Positions 1 to 5,593 of a DNA stretch of 21,913 nt are shown one piece after another. The first letter of the stretch is position 1; every line of letters begins with the position of its first letter. Below the pieces are notes generated by a model. The model had not been told where the DNA came from, made no database searches, and saw only the letters and a list, made by a program, of their open reading frames with translations. The position numbers and the translations under genes are program-made. The DNA comes from Methanosarcinales archaeon ex4572_44 (GTDB taxonomy: Archaea; Halobacteriota; Methanosarcinia; Methanosarcinales; EX4572-44), in contig NJEL02000020.1 of NCBI GenBank assembly GCA_002254825.2, positions 1-21,913 on the forward strand. Reading direction: 5' to 3'.

Positions 1-114
1 AAACCTGTGCTGCAGAAGTATGCAGACGTAGTGGTTGAAGGTAATGACCTCCATAAAGTGATCCCGATCATCGAAACCCTTGGCTCAGAATCGGATTTGG
101 ATAGTACATTATGA
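1..114 (+). CDS. serB: SerB-like HAD phosphatase, C-terminal end only
   Basis: The window opens inside this gene; only the last 37 codons and the TGA stop are visible. The peptide begins KPVLQKYADVVVEGNDLHKV and matches the C-terminal tail of phosphoserine phosphatases of the HAD superfamily, where a KPxLxxxAD..V.EGxDL pattern follows the last catalytic Asp loop. The family dephosphorylates phosphoserine in serine biosynthesis. The catalytic DxDGT and motif III regions lie outside the window, so a related HAD phosphatase cannot be excluded. The coiled-coil gene starts about 50 bases downstream on the same strand, so the two are probably co-transcribed. Confidence 0.6.
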   Translation, partial: KPVLQKYADVVVEGNDLHKVIPIIETLGSESDLDSTL

Positions 115-163
115 AGCAGAGTAAATGCCAGCCACTATGGTTGGTGAAGGAGGATGCCAGAGA

Positions 164-1024
164 ATGTTAGAGGAAATGGAAGGACGCAAGAACGAGTTGA
201 GAGAGAAATCAGAAGAGTACAAGAACGAGAGGAATGCTCTGAACGTCGAAGCAAGCAAACTGGCTGCGAAACGAAACGAGCTTAATATGAAGACCAAAGA
301 ACTGGTTGAAGAGGCACAGAAACTCAAAGAAAATCGGGACAAGAACAACAGAGAAGTCAGTGAAAACAAGAAAGAGAGAGACGTTCTGAATGAAAAGTCA
401 AACAATGTTTATGCCGAGATTGATAAGATACGTAGAAACCTTAACCTTGCAGACGGTCCCTCTCTTAAAGAGTTGAATCGAGAGATCGATCGTATGGAGT
501 TCAAGCAGCAGACCGAGGTGATGTCACCAGCAAAAGAACGTGAACTGGTGGACACCATCGCTAGCATGAGGGACGAGTTCAGACGCAAGAAAGAACAGCT
601 CGAAGGAAACGTTGAACTGCGAACTCTCCTGAAAGAAGCTCAGGCATTGCGGGATGAAGCATCAAAATATCATGAACGGGTCAAAGAATATGCAGATCTG
701 GCACAGGAATACCATGACCGAATGGTGGAAGTCTTCAAACAAGCCGACACCACACGAGCCGAATCAGACAACGTTCACAAAGAATTTGTAAATGTCCAAG
801 AGAATGCCGACAAAAAACACAGACTCTTCATACAGACGCAGAAAGAGATTCGTGACTTCAACAAAGTCATCCTCGCAATCAAACGAAAGGCTAGAGAGAG
901 CCAAACCACAATTGCAAGAGAAAACGCCGTGAAAAAAGCAAAAGAAGTATACGACAAGTTTAAACAGGGAGAAAAACTCGACACTGAGTCAATCATGCTC
1001 TTGCAGCGCTCAAAATTGTTATAG
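164..1024 (+). CDS. Archaeal coiled-coil protein (COG1340-like)
   Basis: A 286-residue protein that is almost entirely charged and helical, rich in Lys, Glu, Arg and Asn, with heptad-like spacing throughout. No signal peptide, membrane segment or enzyme motif is visible. Composition and length fit the uncharacterised archaeal coiled-coil family COG1340, whose function is unknown to me. The open frame extends up to an ATG at 125, but the ATG at 164 is preceded by GGAGG at 149-153 with 10 bases of spacing, whereas 125 has no such site; I therefore prefer 164. It lies between a serB-like gene and a phosphoribosyltransferase, with 9 bases to the latter, so all three are likely one operon. A cytoplasmic structural or scaffold role is inference only. 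Confidence 0.75.
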   Translation: MLEEMEGRKNELREKSEEYKNERNALNVEASKLAAKRNELNMKTKELVEEAQKLKENRDKNNREVSENKKERDVLNEKSNNVYAEIDKIRRNLNLADGPSLKELNREIDRMEFKQQTEVMSPAKERELVDTIASMRDEFRRKKEQLEGNVELRTLLKEAQALRDEASKYHERVKEYADLAQEYHDRMVEVFKQADTTRAESDNVHKEFVNVQENADKKHRLFIQTQKEIRDFNKVILAIKRKARESQTTIARENAVKKAKEVYDKFKQGEKLDTESIMLLQRSKLL

Positions 1025-1033
1025 GGAGCGACG

Positions 1034-1663
1034 ATGAAAGAAGAGCCAACCATTACCTGCCACAACGTGGGCTGGGAGAAATCATTTTACCTCGCAGCCA
1101 ACTTAGCAAGCACCATAAAGAGAGATGGATACATGCCCGATCTGATCATAGCGATCTCACGCGGAGGGCTTGTACCTGCAAGAATTGTGGCAGATTTTAT
1201 GCTCCAGAGAGAACTTATCTGTCTTAGAGCCGAGCATTGGGGCGTAGGAGAAAAACTGCCAGAAAGAGTGAAGATCACAGGCAGCACACCTGAACTCACA
1301 TCAAAAAAGATACTGGTCGTTGACGATGTGGCAGATAGCGGAGACACACTCCAGGAAATCACCAAACACCTGAAAGAGAGGGGTGCAAGTCTGGTAAAAG
1401 CCGCTGTACTCCACTACAAAAAAACATCAACCTGCAAACCAGACTATTGGGCAGAAGAGATGGACGAATGGCTATGGATCGTGTACCCATGGTCGATATA
1501 CGAAGACGCCACAAATTTCATCGAAAAAATAATACCCACAACTCGAGTAGACTCTGAGCAGATTCGAAACATGCTCAGCAAAAACTACAAACTTGAAATT
1601 GACAAAAAACTGCTCACAACCATCCTCGCTGAGATGAGATCGGATGGGATGATCATCAACTAA
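1034..1663 (+). CDS. Phosphoribosyltransferase (COG2236-type, purine salvage-like)
   Basis: A 209-residue type I phosphoribosyltransferase. The PRPP-binding signature is at residues 93-105 (ILVVDDVADSGDT), with the paired acidic residues D99-D100? seen as VVDD and the DSGDT phosphate loop. The N-terminal ISRGGLVPAR at 41-50 is the flexible-loop/PPi-binding region typical of xanthine/guanine-type enzymes. The WIVYPWSIYED stretch near residues 147-158 resembles the base-binding hood of archaeal 6-oxopurine transferases. The last 50 residues form an extra helical tail beyond the catalytic core. It would attach a base to PRPP to make a nucleotide; the base (guanine, hypoxanthine or xanthine) cannot be read from sequence. 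SD-like GGGAG at 1024-1028 precedes the ATG. Likely co-transcribed with the upstream coiled-coil gene. Confidence 0.8.
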   Translation: MKEEPTITCHNVGWEKSFYLAANLASTIKRDGYMPDLIIAISRGGLVPARIVADFMLQRELICLRAEHWGVGEKLPERVKITGSTPELTSKKILVVDDVADSGDTLQEITKHLKERGASLVKAAVLHYKKTSTCKPDYWAEEMDEWLWIVYPWSIYEDATNFIEKIIPTTRVDSEQIRNMLSKNYKLEIDKKLLTTILAEMRSDGMIIN

Positions 1664-1793
1664 TATTTAAGAAAGAATTTCACCGATTTGAGCGAATCTG
1701 GAATTGGTGTACAATCGAAGCGCAATTTGACTTAATTAGTCCAATATCCTACATTCCAAGAAAAAGTTAAAACCCGAAAATTCAATAGTGGAA

Positions 1794-1809
1794 CAGCCTC
1801 TCCTGGCTG
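1794..1809. terminator. Small hairpin between convergent genes
   Basis: CAGCC and GGCTG form a perfect 5-bp stem around a 6-base loop in the gap between the phosphoribosyltransferase and RNase Z genes, which converge here. The T-rich stretch TTTTAACTTTTTCTT on the minus strand lies near 1760-1775, which would serve the RNase Z transcript as an oligo-T terminator. The stem is short, so this is tentative. Confidence 0.25.
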
Positions 1810-1816
1810 AGGTGAC

Positions 1817-2731
1817 TCATTTTGGGTAGGGGACTGCAAGTTCCATTAGGTCGTGGGCTACAACAGTATTCTTAAAGACTTGTTTAGCGTCGTTGAGCAG
1901 GGTGTCAGTGTTATCTGAGTATCGCGCGCTGATGTGGGTGAGGATGAGTTGTTTCACGCTGGCGTCTACTGCAGTGCGTGCTGCTTCGCCTGCTGTTGAG
2001 TGTTTGGTCTCGCGTGCCCAGTCGTTGAGGTCGTCTGCCATACTCGCATCATGGATCAGGACATCAGCACCAAGGGATGCTTTGACGATCTCGTCTGTTG
2101 GCCGTGTATCGCCTGTGTACACGATCTTTCTACCGCGCCGCGGTGCTCCTACAACCTCTTCAGACGTAACAATCCTACCCTCTATCTCCACTGACTCGCC
2201 TTGGTGAAGCTTTCGAAAGAGCGGTCCGGGTGGGACTCCAAGGGATATTGCACGTTCACGATTGAATCTTCCTGGTCGTTCATCCTCTATAAGGGCATAG
2301 CCTACACTTGGCACGCCATGAACTGTGTTAAAGACCACGATGCGATAGCCATCTCTCATGATCGCATCCCCTCCAGAGACTTCAACTGGTACAACGTCGA
2401 AGCCGAGCCTGAAATGGCCAAGCGATGTGAAGAGTCTAACAAACCTTTCAACTCCAACTGGGCCGTAGATCGTGAGCGGTTCTTCTCGTCCGTTGAATGA
2501 GAGTGTCTGGATCAACCCGGGGATTCCGAGGACGTGATCGGCGTGGAAGTGTGTGATGAAGATCGATGAGATGTGCATGATTCCACACTTTGCAACCATC
2601 ATCTGCCGCTGTGCGCCCTCGCCGCAATCGAACAGGAGCAGCTCGCCTTCACGGTTCACAAAGATGCATGAGGGGTTACGCTTGGGTGTTGGAAATGAGC
2701 CTGCCGTGCCAAGAAATATAATCTTCAACAT
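1817..2731 (-). CDS. rnz: Ribonuclease Z (tRNA 3'-processing endonuclease)
   Basis: A complete 304-residue short-form RNase Z of the metallo-beta-lactamase superfamily, which cleaves 3' trailers from tRNA precursors. The metal-binding HFHADH motif is at 61-66, H138 follows in TVHG, TGDTRP is at 206-211, KHSTA at 243-247 and LTHISARY at 264-271. The exosite arm that grips tRNA is visible as GVPPGPLFRKL around 165-175. Length matches the usual 305-310 residues. A TATA-like CTAAATAG on the minus strand at 2755-2762 is centred about 27 bases before the ATG at 2731, so the mRNA is probably leaderless. A tRNA-Ala gene without an obvious encoded CCA starts 120 bases away on the other strand, a fitting substrate. 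Confidence 0.95.
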   Translation of the reverse strand: MLKIIFLGTAGSFPTPKRNPSCIFVNREGELLLFDCGEGAQRQMMVAKCGIMHISSIFITHFHADHVLGIPGLIQTLSFNGREEPLTIYGPVGVERFVRLFTSLGHFRLGFDVVPVEVSGGDAIMRDGYRIVVFNTVHGVPSVGYALIEDERPGRFNRERAISLGVPPGPLFRKLHQGESVEIEGRIVTSEEVVGAPRRGRKIVYTGDTRPTDEIVKASLGADVLIHDASMADDLNDWARETKHSTAGEAARTAVDASVKQLILTHISARYSDNTDTLLNDAKQVFKNTVVAHDLMELAVPYPK

Positions 2732-2754
2732 CAGAGCACTTGTAAGGTGAACAG

Positions 2755-2762
2755 CTATTTAG
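2755..2762 (-). promoter_or_regulatory. TATA box of rnz (leaderless start)
   Basis: CTAAATAG on the minus strand fits an archaeal TATA element. The expected start of transcription, about 25 bases downstream, falls on or next to the ATG at 2731, and no Shine-Dalgarno sequence is seen before that ATG. Both points support a leaderless mRNA. Confidence 0.45.
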
Positions 2763-2810
2763 CAATGCTGGATGGGTTGTGGGTGAATCAGGATCTTTGG
2801 CTTGAAAGTA

Positions 2811-2820
2811 AAAGTTTATC
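2811..2820 (+). promoter_or_regulatory. Possible TATA box of tRNA-Ala
   Basis: AAAGTTTATC lies about 35-40 bases before the mature 5' end of tRNA-Ala, the usual distance for an archaeal tRNA promoter with a short 5' leader. The match is moderate. Confidence 0.35.
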
Positions 2821-2853
2821 AGTGATATGAGCAATATTTTGTTGCGTCTTCGA

Positions 2854-2925
2854 GGGCCGGTAGATCAGTGGAAGATCGCTACCTTGGCATGGTAGAGGCC
2901 TCGGGTTCAAATCCCGACCGGTCCA
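2854..2925 (+). tRNA. tRNA-Ala (anticodon GGC)
   Basis: A full cloverleaf folds by eye: acceptor GGGCCGG/CCGGTCC with discriminator A at 2925; D stem GATC/GATC; anticodon stem CTACC/GGTAG around loop TTGGCAT, anticodon GGC at 2886-2888; T arm TCGGG-TTCAAAT-CCCGA. The third acceptor pair is G3.U70, the classic alanine identity element, which confirms the assignment. No CCA is encoded after position 73, so CCA must be added by nucleotidyltransferase. No intron is present. It is followed by T-rich sequence. Confidence 0.97.
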
Positions 2926-2965
2926 CTCCCCCACTTAAGTAATATATTTATTTTTATATTTATAT

Positions 2966-2975
2966 CATTTTTTTT
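2966..2975 (+). terminator. Oligo-T terminator after tRNA-Ala
   Basis: A run of T residues (eight or more) about 45 bases after the tRNA, within a stretch that is almost only A and T from 2938 on. Oligo-T tracts are the common termination signal in archaea. Confidence 0.4.
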
Positions 2976-3000
2976 GGCATAGCAGATAGATCTACCAATA

Positions 3001-3021
3001 CACCAGATCAAAAATCTGGTG
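3001..3021. repeat. Perfect 8-bp inverted repeat (hairpin) in intergenic space
   Basis: CACCAGAT and ATCTGGTG form a perfect 8-bp stem with a 5-base CAAAA loop. It lies between the tRNA-Ala terminator and the promoter of the small membrane-protein pair. It could be a processed RNA hairpin, a terminator remnant or a protein-binding site; nothing nearby decides. Confidence 0.5.
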
Positions 3022-3108
3022 CGCCTTCTTCATGTGTGGAAGTATTAGAAACATAAATTCTAAAGACAATTCAATGCCCCAAGTCGACGGTTCTGAATGG
3101 TAAATAAG

Positions 3109-3116
3109 TTTAAATA
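3109..3116 (+). promoter_or_regulatory. TATA box of the membrane-protein pair
   Basis: TTTAAATA is a near-consensus archaeal TATA box. The start of transcription is expected near 3138, leaving a leader of about 15 bases before the ATG at 3154; the leader holds the GAGGTG ribosome-binding site at 3143-3148. Confidence 0.6.
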
Positions 3117-3153
3117 GCTTGCAACCCGTACACCTGTTTATAGAGGTGTCGTG

Positions 3154-3459
3154 ATGTTAGATCTCGAGCTTCCACTTGACGTTCTGAGAACGATGCTTGT
3201 TCTGATTCTGTTTATACTAACTTTAAAGATCACAATAAAACGACACACGATTTTGTGGGCTTATTTCTTTGCCATGGCAACCTTCTTTTTGGCTGCACAG
3301 GTTATGGACTGGCTTGAGTATCTCTATCAAAGCCCGTGGGCGGAGCTCTTATCGATGTCACAGCATGTTTTTGTCCTCTTTGCAGTTTTTTGTGCTGTTC
3401 TTGGTGTGAAAGAACTCTACGATCACATTCTGATAGAGATAATAGGGAGGTCCCGCTGA
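3154..3459 (+). CDS. Small membrane protein, function unknown
   Basis: A 101-residue protein with three probable membrane helices: about residues 9-26 (LRTMLVLILFILTLKI), 32-50 (ILWAYFFAMATFFLAAQV) and 68-85 (MSQHVFVLFAVFCAVLGV). A short acidic/aromatic loop (MDWLEYLYQSPW) joins helices 2 and 3, and the tail is basic. I do not recognise a family. A GTG at 3151 directly precedes the ATG at 3154; GAGGTG at 3143-3148 leaves 5 bases to the ATG and only 2 to the GTG, so the ATG is preferred. The second small membrane gene starts 1 base after the stop, so the two are translationally linked and may form a complex. Confidence 0.7.
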   Translation: MLDLELPLDVLRTMLVLILFILTLKITIKRHTILWAYFFAMATFFLAAQVMDWLEYLYQSPWAELLSMSQHVFVLFAVFCAVLGVKELYDHILIEIIGRSR

Positions 3460-3460
3460 G

Positions 3461-3763
3461 ATGATCGAATTAATCGCCCTCTTTGAGGGCTTTGAGCAAT
3501 TAATTAAAATGTTATCTGCTTCGTTTGGAATTCTTGCAGCTATATTTGTTATAGTTACTCTATTAGACTTAAAAAATCGTCCGTATTCAAAACAAGAATC
3601 TGTTGAGATATTTTTAGGTAAAATTGGAAAAAGAATGGCGTATGGGTTGATTTTATACTCATTGGCACTGTGTGTCGGGATTGGGATGACCTGGAGTAAG
3701 CCTCTCGATACAGTACACGACATCCTTGCTGCTGCAGGTTTAATATGTATTCTTCAAGGTTGA
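3461..3763 (+). CDS. Small membrane protein, second of a pair, function unknown
   Basis: A 100-residue protein with probable membrane helices at about residues 16-36 (LSASFGILAAIFVIVTLLDL), 59-77 (MAYGLILYSLALCVGIGM) and a weaker one near 86-98 (DILAAAGLICIL). A charged loop with LDLKNRPYSKQES separates the first two. No family is recognised. GGGAGGT at about 3446-3452 is a good ribosome-binding site. The first two-thirds are more A+T-rich than the surroundings. The last 209 bases overlap the oppositely directed bioW frame; the final 10 or so codons read antisense to conserved bioW sequence, so the true C-terminus is uncertain. Confidence 0.6.
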   Translation: MIELIALFEGFEQLIKMLSASFGILAAIFVIVTLLDLKNRPYSKQESVEIFLGKIGKRMAYGLILYSLALCVGIGMTWSKPLDTVHDILAAAGLICILQG

Positions 3764-4454
3764 TTGTTGTTGGTACAAAGAATATGCGCCCGCCTATTGA
3801 GACTTGTTTCTCTTTTAGGTGGGGTATCCGAAGAAAACCGATTTTTTCGGATGCCACGTATCCAGTGTGGTTTGAGAGGTTGTCAGATATGCATATCTCG
3901 GCGATGGTTCCGAGGCTTGCAACTTTGCTTGCAAGTGTGAGAGCTTCTTTGATCATGGGAGCTCGGTCACTGAGTTGAATCGCGGAGAGATTTTTTTTTA
4001 GCTCTTCTCCTGCTTCCTGGCTCATGTCCATTCGTGTTGCGCGCACGCCTCGCTCACGATCAGGTTCGATCCGCAGACCGCTCTCATAGTTCATCACCAT
4101 TGCTCCGCGCATTGACCTCCCACCTGGCGCGCCGCCCTCTTGTATCAGGTCGATGGCATGGTGTGCTATCTGTTGCGGGATTGCGTGGTGGGTGAGCGCG
4201 AGTGTTGTTATCTTCACTGCTTCTTCATGGTTTCTGGTTGTGATGCTTGTTAGTGGGAGTGCTGGAATGTATTGGATGTCGCCTGTTATCTCTTCGAGTG
4301 TGATTTTGATACTGTTTGGCATCCCGTTTTCATGTGATACTGCGCGATCTGCAAGCTCTTTCACAACAGATTGGACATCTTTTAGTTGCACAATCCGCTC
4401 TGCACCTGAGATATGCCTTTCAGAGGCAGTTGCTCGCATCCGAAGGCTATACAT
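3555..4454 (-). CDS. bioW: 6-carboxyhexanoate-CoA ligase (pimeloyl-CoA synthetase)
   Basis: BioW activates pimelate to pimeloyl-CoA with ATP, the entry step of one biotin route. Family motifs run in order: YSLRMRA at 2-8, HISGAER at 14-20, MRGAMVM at 115-121, RGVRATRMD at 135-143, KEALTLASKV at 169-178, ISDN...HTGYVASEKIGFLRI at 189-210 and GGRIFFV at 221-227. The usual enzyme is about 250-260 residues and ends soon after the LEEYILNL helix at 233-240. Here the frame runs on for about 50 more residues that read antisense to the small membrane protein, with no family resemblance that I can see. Either the enzyme has an accidental tail or the 3' end has been altered. The start overlaps the end of bioB by 8 bases, so the two genes form one operon. 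Confidence 0.88.
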   Translation of the reverse strand: MYSLRMRATASERHISGAERIVQLKDVQSVVKELADRAVSHENGMPNSIKITLEEITGDIQYIPALPLTSITTRNHEEAVKITTLALTHHAIPQQIAHHAIDLIQEGGAPGGRSMRGAMVMNYESGLRIEPDRERGVRATRMDMSQEAGEELKKNLSAIQLSDRAPMIKEALTLASKVASLGTIAEICISDNLSNHTGYVASEKIGFLRIPHLKEKQVSIGGRIFFVPTTINLEEYILNLQQQGCRVLYREAYSRSSQSRHTVPMSIKSTHTPFFFQFYLKISQQILVLNTDDFLSLIE

Positions 4455-5427
4455 GATCTTTCACTCGTAATCCGAGGTCGCTTATCATCTCAAGGTCTTC
4501 CTCTGGAGTATTGCCACTGGTTGTAAGATAGTTTCCGAGCATCAGTCCGTCTGCACCACTTATGAGTGCGAGGCTCTGGAGGCTTCGGAGGTTCACTTCA
4601 CGCCCACCTGCAAGTCTGATATGTTTACTTGGGAGTAGGATTCGGTAGACTGCTATGGTCTTTAAGACTTCAAGGGGGGATGGTGTTATGGTGTCTTCGA
4701 GTGGTGTGCCTGGGATGGGTGTTAGGATGTTGATCGGCACACTATCAACATCCAGATCCTTCAATGCGAGTGCAAGCTCCACGCGGTCGATGAGTTTCTC
4801 GCCAAGCCCGATGATTCCGCCAGAGCAGACCTCAAACCCGATATCCTTTGCAATCCCAAGCGTTCTCTCCCAATCCTCGTAGGTGTGTGTTGTGCACACA
4901 CGGGGGAAGAACCTTTTTGAAGTTTCGAGGTTATGATGGATACAGGTCACACCTGCACTTTTTAGCATCAAGGCTCTCTTTTGGTTTAGGCTTCCGATCG
5001 AGGTGCAGATTGAAAGGTTCGTCTCATCCCTCAACCGCCTTATCGTGTGGAGTATTCTCTCGAATTCGTCTTGATTCAAACTGAGTCCACTTGTGACGAT
5101 ACTGAAGCGATTTGAACCAGACTCTTCCATTCGTTCTGCAACACTGAGGACTTCATCCTCTCCCATCAATGGATACGGTTTGATACCTGTGTTGTGGTGT
5201 GTTGATTGTGCACAGAAGCTGCAGTTCTGATCGCACAAGCCAGATTTGGCGTTCAGGATGGAACACGTATCGATTAGGTCGCCGAAGTGTCTTCGTGTTA
5301 TCCTGTTGGCAAGCATGAATAGATCAAATACCTGAGCCCCTTCAAGTCCAAGCAGGAAGACTGCCTCTTCAAGCGAGGGCATGCATCCATCTAGTATCTT
5401 TGATCTGATCTCATCAAAATCTATCAT
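4447..5427 (-). CDS. bioB: Biotin synthase (radical SAM), variant auxiliary-cluster ligands
   Basis: A complete 326-residue radical SAM protein. The SAM-cluster motif CDQNCSFC uses C65, C69 and C72. Sulfur-cluster positions known from E. coli BioB (C97, C128, C188, R260) align here to S109 (RFSIVTSG), C141 (SICTSIG), C201 (EVCSGGIIG) and the Arg pair in IRLAGGRE at 270-277. One Cys ligand is thus Ser. The HHNLETS...ICTT-like region (here HHNLETS and VCTTHTYEDW, 164-186) and the C-terminal YLTTSGNTPEEDLEMI are otherwise BioB-like. It inserts sulfur into dethiobiotin. Followed by bioW with 8 bases of overlap. Promoter: a TTAAATT element on the minus strand near 5463-5469. HcgA and other BioB relatives are less likely because the Arg and GG motifs are kept. 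Confidence 0.9.
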   Translation of the reverse strand: MIDFDEIRSKILDGCMPSLEEAVFLLGLEGAQVFDLFMLANRITRRHFGDLIDTCSILNAKSGLCDQNCSFCAQSTHHNTGIKPYPLMGEDEVLSVAERMEESGSNRFSIVTSGLSLNQDEFERILHTIRRLRDETNLSICTSIGSLNQKRALMLKSAGVTCIHHNLETSKRFFPRVCTTHTYEDWERTLGIAKDIGFEVCSGGIIGLGEKLIDRVELALALKDLDVDSVPINILTPIPGTPLEDTITPSPLEVLKTIAVYRILLPSKHIRLAGGREVNLRSLQSLALISGADGLMLGNYLTTSGNTPEEDLEMISDLGLRVKDHV

Positions 5428-5460
5428 GACCTTTTATGAATCATAATAGTTGTCAGCAAT

Positions 5461-5470
5461 GAATTTAAGG
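5461..5470 (-). promoter_or_regulatory. Possible TATA box of bioB-bioW
   Basis: CCTTAAATTC on the minus strand lies 34-43 bases before the bioB ATG at 5427, giving a leader of about 10-15 bases. It sits just after the tRNA-Arg gene, so bioB need not depend on read-through from it. Confidence 0.4.
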
Positions 5471-5479
5471 GTTGTGTGG

Positions 5480-5553
5480 TGGACTCGCCGCGATTTGAAC
5501 ACGGGTCCGCGGGTCCGAAGCCCGCTAGGATATCCTGGCTACCCCACGAGTCC
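5480..5553 (-). tRNA. tRNA-Arg (anticodon TCG)
   Basis: On the minus strand the acceptor GGACTCG/CGAGTCC with discriminator A encloses the cloverleaf. The anticodon stem GCGGG/CCCGC holds loop CTTCGGA, anticodon TCG (5518-5516), reading CGA-type Arg codons. The T arm is CCGTG-TTCAAAT-CGCGG. The three bases after the discriminator read CCA (5479-5477), so CCA appears encoded, unlike tRNA-Ala in this window. No intron. The gene lies 40 bases after the thermosome stop, right behind a T-rich tract, and 53 bases before bioB. Confidence 0.95.
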
Positions 5554-5584
5554 AAAAAAAAGAAGAAATAAAAAAAGAAAGGAG
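5554..5584 (-). terminator. T-rich terminator after the thermosome gene
   Basis: The minus strand between the thermosome stop and the tRNA-Arg 5' end is nearly all pyrimidine, with runs of seven and eight T. This is a strong archaeal oligo-T terminator. The last T run touches the first base of the tRNA. Confidence 0.55.
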
Positions 5585-5593
5585 GTGGGGATT

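Noticed and set aside
2985..2996. GATCTACC as a relic of a second, inverted tRNA
   Set aside because: It matches only 8 bases of tRNA-Ala in reverse complement; no other tRNA arms are found around it.
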